Under the pieces are notes generated by a model. The model worked only from the letters and a program-made list of their open reading frames with translations, had not been told where the DNA came from and did not search any database. Below are positions 1 to 9,600 of a DNA stretch of 64,000 nt, in pieces (position 1 is the first letter of the stretch; every line of letters starts with the position of its first letter). Made by a program: the position numbers and the translations under genes. The stretch is from Micromonospora sp. Llam0. Lineage in GTDB: Bacteria; Actinomycetota; Actinomycetes; Mycobacteriales; Micromonosporaceae. Where the stretch lies: assembly GCF_003751085.1 (NCBI RefSeq), contig NZ_RJJY01000001.1, positions 1,860,001-1,924,000 on the forward strand. Direction: 5' to 3'.

Positions 1-700
1 AGACGTCGTCGGGCAGCCCTGGCACCCGGGGCAGCGGCGCAGTGCCAGGCTCGGCCCGGCAGTCCACCGCGACCACGTTGAGCGGGTCGACGTCGAGGCC
101 GCCCCAGTCCTGGGCGGTGGCCGTCCGCAGCTGTTCCCGGGCGCCGCCGAGTTGTTCCAGTACGGTCAGCGGGCTGGGTCCGTAGCCTCGGGCGGTGAGC
201 AGGCCGGCCACCTCACCCGGGGTGGTCATACCGGCGCTGAGCACCAGCAGCCGGCGCCCGGGGTGGACCAGCGGGTGCAGCAGCTGTACCGGGCGGCCGA
301 CGGCGCTGACCACGTCGACCTCCTCGACCGGCCAGCCGAGCCGGGCGCAGGCCAACGAGACCACCGACGGGTGGGGCACGGCCCGTACCCGGTCGGGGTC
401 GAGCAGCCGGACCAGGGTGCCGCCGATGCCGTAGTGCATCGGATCGCCACTGGCCAGCACCGCGAGGTGCTGCCCGCGGTGTTCGTCGAGCAGTCGGGGC
501 AGGTGGGCGAGCAGCGGGGTGGGCCAGGTGCCGGTCGTCGCCGGCCGTTCGGGCGGTGGGATCAGCTCGATCTGCCGGCGGCTGCCCAGCAGCGCGGTCG
601 CCGCGCGCAGCGCCGACCGGCCGGCGCCGGACAGCCCGTCCCATCCATCGGCGCCGATACCGACGACGGTGACCACAGCCGGTCCGGGTCTGGGGGGCAT
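1..700 (-). CDS. cobL: Precorrin-6Y C5,15-methyltransferase, N-terminal (CbiE) part; runs off the window
   Basis: The reverse strand is open from an ATG at 700 to the window edge, so the 3' end is missing. The visible ~233 residues look like the CbiE-type tetrapyrrole (corrin) methylase domain. They contain an early VVGIGADGW glycine-rich SAM-binding loop, then LASGDPMHYG (the GDP motif of the family) and HPSVVSLACARLGWP. Full CobL proteins (about 400 residues) add a CbiT methyltransferase/decarboxylase domain, which would lie outside. The enzyme acts in aerobic cobalamin synthesis, methylating precorrin-6B and decarboxylating it to precorrin-8. No other cob gene is visible, so any cobalamin operon must lie to the left. 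The family call is confident; fusion to CbiT is inferred. Confidence 0.87.
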   Translation of the reverse strand, partial: MPPRPGPAVVTVVGIGADGWDGLSGAGRSALRAATALLGSRRQIELIPPPERPATTGTWPTPLLAHLPRLLDEHRGQHLAVLASGDPMHYGIGGTLVRLLDPDRVRAVPHPSVVSLACARLGWPVEEVDVVSAVGRPVQLLHPLVHPGRRLLVLSAGMTTPGEVAGLLTARGYGPSPLTVLEQLGGAREQLRTATAQDWGGLDVDPLNVVAVDCRAEPGTAPLPRVPGLPDDV

Positions 701-776
701 CGTCCGACGGTAACGGTTCGCCGCGTCGCTCGACATGGCCACCCCGCCGGTGGTGATCCGTGTGACGTCGCCCGGA

Positions 777-1184
777 TCAGACGTTGCCGAGCCGGCGGGT
801 GACCGTGATGACCAGCACCACCCGGTCCGGGTTGGGGCGTGGTACCCGGTAGCGCAGGGCGTAGCGCTGCTCCGCGTCACGGACCGTCGGCGGATCGTCG
901 TGGAGCCGGGCCAGGCCTTCCAGCGTCGACCATCGCTTGCCGTCGACCTGGCAGACGGCCACCGGGGCCCCGGTCACGCCGGCGGCCCGGACGTGTGCGG
1001 CCTTGCGGGACCGGCCGGAGGTGATCACCCGGGCCACGCCGCTGTCTGGGTCGAAGGTTACTCCGACTGGAACCACGTGCGGGCTTGCGTCCGGACGCAG
1101 CGTGGTCAGCGTGCACAGGTGCCGTTCGCGCCAGAAGTCGCGCAGCGCGTCGCTGGTCTCCGGCGCGGCAGCAGATGTCGTCAC
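777..1184 (-). CDS. PPOX-class F420-dependent flavin/deazaflavin oxidoreductase
   Basis: A 135-residue single-domain split-barrel protein starting at GTG 1184. The core segment LCTLTTLRPDASPHVVPVGV and the later ITSGRSRKAAHVR are typical of the pyridoxamine-phosphate-oxidase-like F420-binding family common in actinomycetes; the SxRKxxH segment normally contacts the cofactor phosphate. Members reduce varied substrates with F420H2 in the cytoplasm, and the substrate here cannot be told. There is no Shine-Dalgarno sequence. On the reverse strand an AT-rich GAATAT/TATGAT stretch lies within ten bases of the GTG, so the transcript may be leaderless (inference). It lies 76 bases upstream of cobL on the same strand, and co-transcription is uncertain. 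Confidence 0.85.
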   Translation of the reverse strand: MTTSAAAPETSDALRDFWRERHLCTLTTLRPDASPHVVPVGVTFDPDSGVARVITSGRSRKAAHVRAAGVTGAPVAVCQVDGKRWSTLEGLARLHDDPPTVRDAEQRYALRYRVPRPNPDRVVLVITVTRRLGNV

Positions 1185-1768
1185 CCATCATATTCTGGCA
1201 CCGTGGCCGCCGGTCGGCGGTCCCGACGCGCCCGTGGCGGCGCTGGAAGGTCCCGCGCCGGTGCGGTCGGTGCCGGATCGGCTGCGTTGAGTCGCGGCTC
1301 AGCAACGGGCGCCGTACCCGCCGTTTGAACCAAGCAATTGCTAGTCCGCTACAGCGCGTCCAGTAATCCTTTTCGCAGGGTGCGCGAGTAGTGTGTGTCG
1401 GCGGGGCGGCGCGCCTTAACGTCGGTCTCCCGCAAGAGTCGGCTGCGTCGCCCCACCTTCGAGACCGGCCGTCGGCGGCGGCCCGGGTGGGTTCCCCGCC
1501 CCGGTCCTGTCGCCCCCGTGCCGTTGACCCGGTGCCGGTCGACCGGATGATCTGTCGACCGGGTTGAACCGTCCCCGTCGGACCGCCGTATGCATGGTCG
1601 AGACGCTGGCGGAAACCGCCGACGCCTCACCGAACATCCTCCGACAGTGTCTGGTGGCCCCACGCTCGGGGCGCCGCCGGACACGGGCCGCGCGGCCCAC
1701 CGGGACGCCGTCGATCGAGCGGCGCGGCTACCGGCAACTGTCCCCAGAAGGGTTGGGTTGTCAGTCCC
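1185..1768. other. 584-base intergenic stretch without a supported gene
   Basis: Several overlapping open frames cross this stretch on both strands (for example 1349-1804 reverse), but all read as Arg/Pro/Gly-rich shadow sequence with no domain. A 12-base palindrome (CCGGTCGACCGG, 1535-1546) is the only clear small structure, and part of it (GTCGACCGG) recurs just downstream at 1554-1562. The upstream regulatory region of the secreted repeat protein must lie here, but no promoter hexamers can be assigned with confidence. Confidence 0.5.
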
Positions 1769-2602
1769 ATGTACTCGCGTTCTCCCCGGCGGAGGGTCGA
1801 CCACCCGGTCGGTCCCTCGCCGTTGAACTCCCGGCGGTGGAAGGTGGCCGGCACGGTCGGCCTGGCGGCTGTGATCATGGGGGCCGGCCTCGGTCTCGCG
1901 GCGGCGGACACCTCTGCCGCCGACGATGCCGGGGTGATCGTCTGCCCGAGCGTGGTGGACCGGTTGCCGGCGGTGCCGGCGGCGGCGCGGGCCGAGGTGG
2001 ACCGGGATCTGCAGGCGTTGGAGACGCAGCTTGCCGAGGCCAACGCGCGGTTGGTCAGTAGCCAGGGTCAGGGTGGTCCGAACTTCGTGGACAACGCGAT
2101 TCTTGGTCCGTTGGTGAGTAAGCGGACGGCGGCGATCGAGCGGATCGCGATCTCGATCGGTCGGCAGGGGCAGCGTCCGGCTGGCCTTGAGCAGTTCGCC
2201 ACCTGTGAACTCGTCGCCGCCGGCCAGGCCGGCGGAAGCGGTGCCGACGACGTTGCGGCGACCACCCCGCCGGCCGCCCTGCCGGAGGTCCCGGCCGCCG
2301 ACGGGGCCGGGGTGATCGTCTGCCCGAGCGTGGTGGACCGGTTGCCGGCGGTGCCGGCGGCGGCGCGGGCCGAGGTGGACCGGGATCTGCAGGCGTTGGA
2401 GACGCAGCTTGCCGAGGCCAACGCGCGGTTGGTCAGTAGCCAGGGTCAGGGTGGTCCGAACTTCGTGGACAACGCGATTCTTGGTCCGTTGGTGAGTAAG
2501 CGGACGGCGGCGATCGAGCGGATCGCGATCTCGATCGGTCGGCAGGGGCAGCGTCCGGCTGGCCTTGAGCAGCTCGCCACCTGCGAGCTGCGGGAGGACT
2601 GA
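1769..2602 (+). CDS. Secreted protein with two near-identical ~90-residue repeats, unknown function
   Basis: A 277-residue protein with a signal peptide: basic n-region up to about residue 26, hydrophobic core VAGTVGLAAVIMGAGLGLAA, predicted cleavage near AAA-DT at ~47. The mature part is two copies of one module joined by an Ala/Pro/Gly-rich linker. Each module starts GVIVCPSVVDRLPAVP, has a charged helical stretch (EVDRDLQALETQLAEANARL), and ends in ATCEL. The two cysteines per module could form a disulfide. I do not recognise the fold. The copies are identical at DNA level over 267 bases, and within them codons such as GGT, CTT, TTG and AGT are unusually frequent compared with neighbouring genes. 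The ATG start is chosen because it is the only one giving a full signal peptide; its Shine-Dalgarno sequence is weak. Confidence 0.75.
   Translation: MYSRSPRRRVDHPVGPSPLNSRRWKVAGTVGLAAVIMGAGLGLAAADTSAADDAGVIVCPSVVDRLPAVPAAARAEVDRDLQALETQLAEANARLVSSQGQGGPNFVDNAILGPLVSKRTAAIERIAISIGRQGQRPAGLEQFATCELVAAGQAGGSGADDVAATTPPAALPEVPAADGAGVIVCPSVVDRLPAVPAAARAEVDRDLQALETQLAEANARLVSSQGQGGPNFVDNAILGPLVSKRTAAIERIAISIGRQGQRPAGLEQLATCELRED
1928..2572 (+). repeat. Perfect 267-bp direct repeat (1928-2194 and 2306-2572), period 378 bp
   Basis: The two copies match base for base by eye over 267 positions, including silent third positions, and diverge at once on either side (first difference after 2194/2572 is T versus C). 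They lie in frame inside the secreted protein gene. This points to recent duplication or ongoing gene conversion rather than an old domain repeat. Confidence 0.95.
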
Positions 2603-2620
2603 CCCCAGCCGACACAGACA

Positions 2621-2686
2621 GGTTCCCGCCGCTCACCCGGGAACCCGCCCCTCCGGCGCCGCCCTCCTCGCGGTCGCCGGAGGGGC
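2621..2686 (+). terminator. Two tandem hairpins after the secreted repeat protein
   Basis: The first hairpin pairs 2621-2628 with 2638-2645 (8 bp). The second pairs 2647-2658 with 2675-2686 (12 bp perfect, GCCCCTCCGGCG arm) and is followed by ATCTTAATTT. Position 18 bases after the stop codon fits intrinsic termination. The remainder of this gap (2687-3008) is a fairly AT-rich leader for the next operon with no assignable promoter. Confidence 0.7.
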
Positions 2687-3008
2687 ATCTTAATTTCGGC
2701 TTAGAATCTATTGTGACGATACCGTGACTTTGTGTGGCGTCGAGCGTGTTTCTGCACGTGGATTGAGTGGTAGGTAGCGGGATGATTCCGGCAGACCGGT
2801 GACCTCACAATCAAATCCCGGAGCCGTTCATCCGTCGACGCCTCAACTACGTAGATGCAGAGGGACGGCACTGGAGCGGGCGAATCGACCGGGAAGCGGT
2901 ACGGTTTCTCCGGCGCCAAGCCAAGGGCAGGGCACTCGCGGTGGACCGGGCGGATGAGCCCGGCCGGTGCGGGTGTGTGGATGGCACCGAGTGGAGATCG
3001 AGGAGCAG

Positions 3009-4550
3009 ATGGCGCGGACGAACCAGAACCAGCGACCCGCCGGCCCCAGGACCGAACTCTCCGGCGGGCGACAGCCGTCCCGCCTTTCGGTCCTGATTCT
3101 CTCGGCGTCGGTGCTGGCGGCCTTCTGGGCACTGGCGATGCTTACGTCGGCAGGCCGGGTCGCGTACGTCTACGCGTTCTTCTTCCTGGACTTCTTCGGT
3201 GGCGTCTTCGCCCTGGTGGCGCTCAGCATCACGGTGATGATCGGGCTGCTGGCGACCGACCGGATCGTGCTGCTGCCCCGGCACCGGGTGCTGCTGCAGT
3301 CGGCGCACCGCACCACCGGGATCATGGCGATCACCTTCCTGGTGCTGCACGTCATCACTCAGATCACCACCGGTGCGGTCTCCGCCGTCGGGGCGTTCAT
3401 CCCGTTCCTCGGCGGCGGTCAGGCGATCTACGTGGGCATGGGCACCCTCGCGGCGTACCTCATGTTCGCGATCATGTGGACCGGTCTGGCGCGGGCCCGG
3501 TGGGTCGGTGTGGGCCCGCCGTGGCTGTGGCGGGCGCTGCACAGCGGTGCCTACGTCGCCTGGCCGATCGGGATCATGCACGGACTCGGCACCGGCCGAC
3601 CCCCGGCGACCTGGGTGACGCTCAGCTACGTCATCTGCCTTGTGCTGGTGGTCATCGCCCTGCTGGTCCGGTTCGCCACCGGCGTGGGCAAGAAGAAGCC
3701 GTTCGTGTCGCAGGCCACCGGCACCTCGATGAAGCCGGTCGGCAAGATGGCCGACGACTCCCGGTCCGGGTCCGGATCGTCACGCCGTCGGGGCAATCGG
3801 GACGACGGAATCAGCCTGGAACCGGCGACCGCCCGCTTCGCGTCGTTTGGCGAGCGTGGCGCGGACATGATCGATTCGTGGGTGCCGGCGGGTGCCGGGC
3901 GCGGCACCTCCACCCGGTCCGCCGACCGGTACCGGGTACCCGAGGTGGGGCGACCCGCGCCGCGGTCGCGTCCGGCCGCGACCGAGGAGTCCCGGGAGTA
4001 CCGCCGGTCCGACTCCGGCCGCGGTCGCTACGCCGAGGAGGACGCCGGCACACGCCGACGCTACGCCGAGGAGCCCGACCAGCGGCGCTACGCCGAGCCG
4101 GACGGCGGACGGCGGCGCCAGGTCGACGACGACGGTGGTTACGCGCCCCGCGAGTCACGGCGTTCGGTCGCGGAGACCATCGGCTCCCGGGGCCGCTACG
4201 CCGACGACCGTCCGGTCTCCGGCACCGGTGCCCGGAGCCGGTTCGCCGACGACCGTCCGGTCTCCGGGGCCGGCCCGCGTGGCCGGTTCGACGACCGTCC
4301 GGTCTCCGCCGAACCGGCCCGCGGTCGGGCGTCGCGCTACCGGGCCGAGCCCGATCCGGCTCCGGTGGACCGTGAGATGGATGACTACCTGCCGGCCGAC
4401 GACACCCCGACGCTGGTCGATCTGGCCTCCCGGCGGGCCCAGCGGGCGGCTGCGGCAGAGTCCGCGGGCAGCCGGCGGTCCCGGCGACGTCGGGACGCGG
4501 AGGACTCCGACGACGAGTACTGGACGCAGCTTCGAGGAGAGGCGAATTGA
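3009..4550 (+). CDS. Ferric-reductase-like/cytochrome b-type membrane protein with long charged, repeat-rich tail
   Basis: A 513-residue protein. Residues ~30-220 hold about six hydrophobic helices with histidines placed for haem ligation (HRTTG..., VLHVIT, LHSGAYVAW, IMHGL), as in ferric-reductase-like transmembrane proteins. From ~230 it turns into a hydrophilic tail rich in Arg, Asp, Ser and Gly, with short repeats of RYAEE/RRYAE and of DDRPVSG; this part is probably cytoplasmic and disordered. The ATG at 3009 is preferred over an in-frame upstream ATG at 2967 because AGGAG lies just before it. The next gene overlaps the stop codon, so the pair is translationally coupled. Likely role: passing electrons between membrane haem and the NuoF-like partner. 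Donor and acceptor are unknown. Confidence 0.75.
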   Translation: MARTNQNQRPAGPRTELSGGRQPSRLSVLILSASVLAAFWALAMLTSAGRVAYVYAFFFLDFFGGVFALVALSITVMIGLLATDRIVLLPRHRVLLQSAHRTTGIMAITFLVLHVITQITTGAVSAVGAFIPFLGGGQAIYVGMGTLAAYLMFAIMWTGLARARWVGVGPPWLWRALHSGAYVAWPIGIMHGLGTGRPPATWVTLSYVICLVLVVIALLVRFATGVGKKKPFVSQATGTSMKPVGKMADDSRSGSGSSRRRGNRDDGISLEPATARFASFGERGADMIDSWVPAGAGRGTSTRSADRYRVPEVGRPAPRSRPAATEESREYRRSDSGRGRYAEEDAGTRRRYAEEPDQRRYAEPDGGRRRQVDDDGGYAPRESRRSVAETIGSRGRYADDRPVSGTGARSRFADDRPVSGAGPRGRFDDRPVSAEPARGRASRYRAEPDPAPVDREMDDYLPADDTPTLVDLASRRAQRAAAAESAGSRRSRRRRDAEDSDDEYWTQLRGEAN

Positions 4551-6025
4551 GCACGGCATCGGTCCCGCCGGTCGCCACCGTCGGCCCGCCCCGGTTGACC
4601 GCCGGGTTCGAGGAGTTCGGTCGGCTCGATCTGCGGGCGCACGAACAGGTGCACGGCGGGGTCGGACCACTGTCGGTCGACGACCTGATGCGGCTGGCTG
4701 AAGCGATCGACCTACGGGGACGGGGCGGTGCCGGCTTTCCGTTCCACCGCAAGGTCCAGGCGGTGGTCGAGTCAGCCGACAAGCAGGACAAACCGGTTAT
4801 CGTCGTGGTCAACGCCACCGAGGGGGAGCCGGCCAGCTGGAAGGACAAGGTGCTGCTCACCCGGGCCCCGCACCTGATCCTGGACGGCGCGGCGCTGGCG
4901 GCGTACGCGCTGGAGGCCGACGAGATCGTCATCGGTGTCGCGGACGACGGCGTCGGCGGCGCGTCACTGTCGGCGGCGCTGGCCGAACGCCGGATGCCGG
5001 TGCCAGCCAGCATCGTCACCGTCCCGCACCGGTTCATCTCCGGCGAGGGCGGGGCGTTGGTCCGGGGCATCAACGGTCTGCCGCACATCCCGCCCGGGGT
5101 CAAGGTCCGGGCCAGCGACTCTGGGGTGTCCGGTCTGCCGACGTTGCTGTCCAACGCGGAGACGTACTCCCAGCTCGCCATCGCCGCCCGGCTCGGCCCC
5201 TACGAGTACGGCGCGGTCGGCCTGGCCGACGAACCGGGGACGGTCCTGCTGACCATCGGCGGGTCCGCCGCCCGTCCGGCCGTGGTGGAGTGCCCCACCG
5301 GGACCCCGCTGCGGGACATCCTGGAACTGTGCGAGGCGCCGGTCGGCCCGGGGCTGCTGATCGGTGGGTTCCACGGCAAGTGGATCACCCCCGAGGCGGT
5401 GTCCGTGGTCGACGTGTCCCGGAAAGGTTTCACCAAGGTCGGTGGCACGATCGGCGCCGGCATCACCATCCCGCTCGGCGACAGCACCTGTCCGATGGGC
5501 GAGGTCGCCCGGGTGGTGCACTATCTCGCCGGTGAGTCGGCCGGGCAGTGCGGGCCCTGTCGGCTCGGACTTCCGGACCTGGCCCGCACCGTCGATTCCC
5601 TGGTCATCGGCAGCGCGGCGGTCGACATGGTCCGGGCGGCGGCGAGTGTGGTGAAGGGGCGGGGCGCCTGCAGCCACCCGGACGGCACGTCCCGGTTCGC
5701 CATCTCAGCGCTGGAGGTGTTCACCGAGGATCTGGCCGCGCACGCCCAGGGCGACGGCTGTGGTAAGCCGGTCAAGGGTGTCCTCCCGCTGCCGGCCGAC
5801 GCGCCGTCCGGTGGCACCAAGCGGCTGAGTGTGGACTGGACCCGGTGCGACGGGCACGGCCTGTGCGCACACGTGGTCCCGGAGTTCATCCGCCTCGACG
5901 CGAACGGCTATCCGGCCTTCCCGCCGTCCCCGGTGCCGGTGTGGTTGGAACCGGGTGCCCGCAAGGCGGTCAACATGTGTCCGGCGCTGGCCTTGCGGTT
6001 CGGCGAGGGCAAGGGCGGCCACTGA
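4547..6025 (+). CDS. NuoF-like NADH:FMN/4Fe-4S flavoprotein fused to a C-terminal ferredoxin
   Basis: A 492-residue protein starting at TTG 4547, whose bases overlap the previous stop (TTGA) after AGGAGAGG. The N-terminal half has the Complex I 51-kDa layout: LRGRGGAGFPFHRK for NADH/FMN binding, then an NATEGEPASWKDK segment in the position of the NuoF NxxExEPG motif, then an SLBB-like region. Next comes the iron-sulfur motif SAGQCGPCRLG with a further Cys in GRGACSHPDG. From ~420 a small ferredoxin follows (CDGHGLC, then NMCPALAL). CX5C plus one CP suggests a 3Fe-4S or unusual 4Fe-4S cluster. No other nuo gene is present, so this is not Complex I. It is probably the soluble NADH-linked partner of the membrane haem protein upstream. 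Confidence 0.82.
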   Translation: MSTASVPPVATVGPPRLTAGFEEFGRLDLRAHEQVHGGVGPLSVDDLMRLAEAIDLRGRGGAGFPFHRKVQAVVESADKQDKPVIVVVNATEGEPASWKDKVLLTRAPHLILDGAALAAYALEADEIVIGVADDGVGGASLSAALAERRMPVPASIVTVPHRFISGEGGALVRGINGLPHIPPGVKVRASDSGVSGLPTLLSNAETYSQLAIAARLGPYEYGAVGLADEPGTVLLTIGGSAARPAVVECPTGTPLRDILELCEAPVGPGLLIGGFHGKWITPEAVSVVDVSRKGFTKVGGTIGAGITIPLGDSTCPMGEVARVVHYLAGESAGQCGPCRLGLPDLARTVDSLVIGSAAVDMVRAAASVVKGRGACSHPDGTSRFAISALEVFTEDLAAHAQGDGCGKPVKGVLPLPADAPSGGTKRLSVDWTRCDGHGLCAHVVPEFIRLDANGYPAFPPSPVPVWLEPGARKAVNMCPALALRFGEGKGGH

Positions 6026-6100
6026 CCGCCGCCGGCGGTGCCGCATCGCCACCGGCGCAGCCGGTGGCTTCCCTTCCTGGCCGGCTGCTGAGACACTGCT

Positions 6101-6682
6101 GTGGTGTTGAAAGATGTCGATCCACCTCGGGCTCGGGCGTCGCGGCGACGCGTCGCGGCGTGGTGGCTGGTACCGGAGCTACTGGTGCTGATGCTGCTCG
6201 CGGGTGGCTTCCACTACTCGACCGCGGCGGCGGCGCCGGTGTTGACCGAGGCGCAACTGCGCGACGACGCCGCGCTGCGGATCGCGACCACCATTGAGCA
6301 GTCCACCGCGGACGAGCACGCCGCGCACGGTCACGAGGTCAACCCGGACGAACGGATGCTGTGCACCGCGGAAGTCTGGCGGCTGGACCCGGCCACCGTC
6401 CGATCCGACGAGGTGGGCACGGCCTACGGCTACTACCTGTGCGCGACAGGTACGCCGGGCACCCCGTACCTGCTGTCCCGGATGAACGCCGGCCCGATCG
6501 TGGCCCGGCTCACCGATCCGCCTGAGCTGACCGTCACCCGGCTCGACCAGGACTTCCGGACCCAGGTCGAGGCGATGATCCCGGCGGAGTTCGTCGAACA
6601 GGCGTTCAAGGGTTTCGCCGACCCGCAACGGGCGGACGGGCTGCGGCAGCGCTTCGAACGCCAGATCAGCGCGGCGGCGTAG
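6101..6682 (+). CDS. Membrane-anchored hypothetical protein
   Basis: A 193-residue protein beginning at GTG 6101, with no clear Shine-Dalgarno sequence. A basic start is followed by one hydrophobic segment (WWLVPELLVLMLLAGGFHYS, about residues 20-40). The rest, which should be extracytoplasmic, is soluble with two cysteines (MLCTAEVWRLD and YYLCATG) that could be disulfide bonded. I recognise no family. It follows the redox module by 75 bases and could be its last gene. It ends 17 bases from the convergent P-type ATPase gene. Confidence 0.6.
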   Translation: MVLKDVDPPRARASRRRVAAWWLVPELLVLMLLAGGFHYSTAAAAPVLTEAQLRDDAALRIATTIEQSTADEHAAHGHEVNPDERMLCTAEVWRLDPATVRSDEVGTAYGYYLCATGTPGTPYLLSRMNAGPIVARLTDPPELTVTRLDQDFRTQVEAMIPAEFVEQAFKGFADPQRADGLRQRFERQISAAA

Positions 6683-6699
6683 GTCGACGAATCCGGGTG

Positions 6700-9600
6700 T
6701 CAGGCCGGGACCGGGGCGTCGGTGCCGGTCGGCCGGAACCGACGTACCGGGCGGACGGCCCGGCGTACCCGGTGACCGGCACCCCGGTGGGCGACATTCG
6801 TCGTCAACCGGCCCAGTCGGGTCCGGCGGAGCCGTTCGATCCGTTCCAGCGGCAGCAGCCCGAGCCCGGCCGCGGCGACCGCCGAACCGCCGACGACCGA
6901 CCAGCCGACCGGTCCCAGCGGACGGCAGCCGAAGAACTGACTGACCACCGGCGTCTGCACCACCCCGAACAACGCCCCGAGTGACACCCCGGCCGCCGCC
7001 AGCACCGTCGGATCACCCTTCGCGGCGACCGCGGTCTGTGCCAGCTGGGATGCCACCAGCGAGGCGAGCGCCACGCTGCCGGCGCGGGCGGGGGTGCCGG
7101 TGAACCGGGCGGCCAGCCAACCGCCGGTGGTTGCCAGCGCGGTCGCCGCCGCCCGCCGAGCGACCTGCTGGTTGAGGCTGGCGCCGAGCGACGACTCCGG
7201 TCCCTCACGGGCGAGCTCGTCGGCGCTGATTCCCCGTGGTGGGCGGGACGCCACGGCGATCGCCGGCAGCAGGTCGGTCATCAGGTTGACGAACAGGATC
7301 TGCCGGGGGTTGAGCGCCTGCTGACCGGAGATGAGCGAGCTGCCGACCGAGAAGAGGATCTCTCCCAGGTTGCCGCCGAGCAGCAGGGCGAGGGCCTCAC
7401 GCACCGACACCCACATCGCCCGCCCTTCGGCCACGCCCTCGGCGATGCTCTCGATCCGGCCGTCGACCACGATCATGTCCGCCGCCTGGCGGGCGGCGCT
7501 GGTGCCGTGATCGCCGAGGGCGATTCCGACGTCGGCGAGTTGGATCGCCGGTGCGTCGTTGGCGCCGTCGCCGGTCACCGCGACGACCCGGCCGGCCTGG
7601 CGCAGCGCCCGGACCACGGCGACCTTGTGGGCCGGACTGACCCGGGCGAAGACCGCTGTCCGGGACACCAGCCCGGGCAGCTGATCCGGTCCGGCGGCGT
7701 CGATGTCCGCCCCGGTGACCACCGCGCTGCCGTCGAGCAGGCCGAGTTGCGAGCCGATCGACTCGGCGGTGCTCGGGTGGTCACCGGTCAGCATCACCAC
7801 GGTGATCCCGGCGCGGCGCAACCGCCGGACGGCGTCGGCGGCGGTGTCGCGTGGCGGGTCGGCCAGGCCGAGCAACCCGTGCAGCTCCAACCGGTCGATG
7901 CGGTCGTCGTCGAGGTCCCGGCGACCGGACGCGACCCGACCGGCGACGGCGAGTACCCGCAGCCCGCCGCGGGCCAGCCGGTCGATGGCCAGGTCGATCT
8001 CGCGGCGGCCGGCGTCGTCCAGCGGCACCACGCCGTCGGCGCGGCGCCAGGTCGCGCACCGCGGCAGCACGGTCTCCGGGGCGCCCTTGACGCTGATGAC
8101 GGCACCACCCGGGCAACCACCGAGTACCGCGTGGAAGCCCCGGCCCGGCTCGAACGGCAGTTCGGCGAGCGGCTCCCACCCGTCGGCGCCTTCCCGGATG
8201 CCCACCCCGGCCGAGTAGGCGCCGTCGACCACCGCCTGGTCGGTCGGGTGGGGCAGTTTCTGATCGCCGTCCGGGACGGGGGTGGCCCGCAGCGCCGCGG
8301 CCAGAACCTGTCGCAGATCGGAGCCCAGCTCGTCGACGGGCTCGGTTCGTCGGCCGTCGCAGACGCTCTGCAGCCGGATCGACCCCTGGGTGAGGGTGCC
8401 GGTCTTGTCGAAGCAGATCACGTCGACCCGGCCGAGCGCCTCCATCGCCCGGGGGTCCCGGATCAGCACGTTGTGCCGGGACAGCCGCCTGCTCGCGCTG
8501 AGCTGGGCGGCGGTGGCGACGAACGGCAGTCCCTCGGGGATCGCGGCGACGGCGAGGGCCACCGAGGACCCGACCGATTCGGCCAACCGGCCCCGCAGTA
8601 GCCCGCTGCCGAGGGTCGCCGCGGCGGCGGCGAGCGCGGTCGGTATCGATGCCGAGGTGATCTGCCGCAGCCGGGCCTGCACCCCACCGCGCGGGGATTC
8701 GTCCTGCACCTGGTCGACGGAGCTGCCTGCCTCGGTCGACCGGCCGGTCGCCACCACGACGGCGGTGGCCGTGCCGGCGGCCACGGTGCTGCCCGCGTAC
8801 ACCATGCTGGTGCGGTCGGCGACCGCGTCGGCTCCGGTGCCGTCGACGGTTTTCGCCACCGGGACCGATTCACCGGTGAGGCTCGACTCGTCCATCTCCA
8901 GGCCGTTGGCGGTGACCAGCCGGCAGTCGGCGGGCACCGAGTCGCCCGCTTCCAGGCAGATGAGGTCACCGGCCACCAGATCCTCCGCTGGGCGGACGTG
9001 CTGTTCGCCGTCGCGCTGCAGCCGTACCCGCAGGGCCCCGGCGCTGAGCAGCCGGCGCAGCGCTCGCCCGGCCGCCATCTCCTGGGCCCCGGCGAGCAGC
9101 GCGTTGGCCATGATCACCGACAGCACCATGACGGCGTCCACGGTCGATCCGGTCATCGCCGACACCCCGGCGCCAGCGGCCAACGGACCGGTCAGTGGCG
9201 TGTCCAGCTCGGCCGCGGTGGCCTGCCACAGGCCACGTCCCGGCCCGTCGTCGGGTTGGCCACCTGACTGTTCGGCCTGCCGTTGCCGGGCCTGTGCGTC
9301 GCTGAGTCCTTCGGCCGAGGAGTCGAGCCGGGTGAGCACCTCGTCGACCGGCATGGCGTGCCAGGGTGCCCGGCTGCGCGGCGCGGGTGTCGCCCGCCCG
9401 CGCAGCCCGTGGGCCGCCCGGTGCCCAATCGCCAGGTTGACCAGGCCAGCCACGTTGTCGATCAACAACGACCGCGAGCCGCCACGTGGGCTACCGTCGA
9501 GCACGCCGAGCGCGGCGGCGGCGACGGAGCCGAGCATGGCCCGCCGGGCGCTGTCGGTGCTCACCGAACGGGCCAGCGCCGTGGCCTCCAGCACCAGCCA

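Noticed and set aside
1349..1804. 151-codon reverse frame in the gap before the secreted repeat protein
   Set aside because: Arg/Pro/Thr-rich without domain, overlaps the 5' end of the forward gene, and lacks a convincing start signal.
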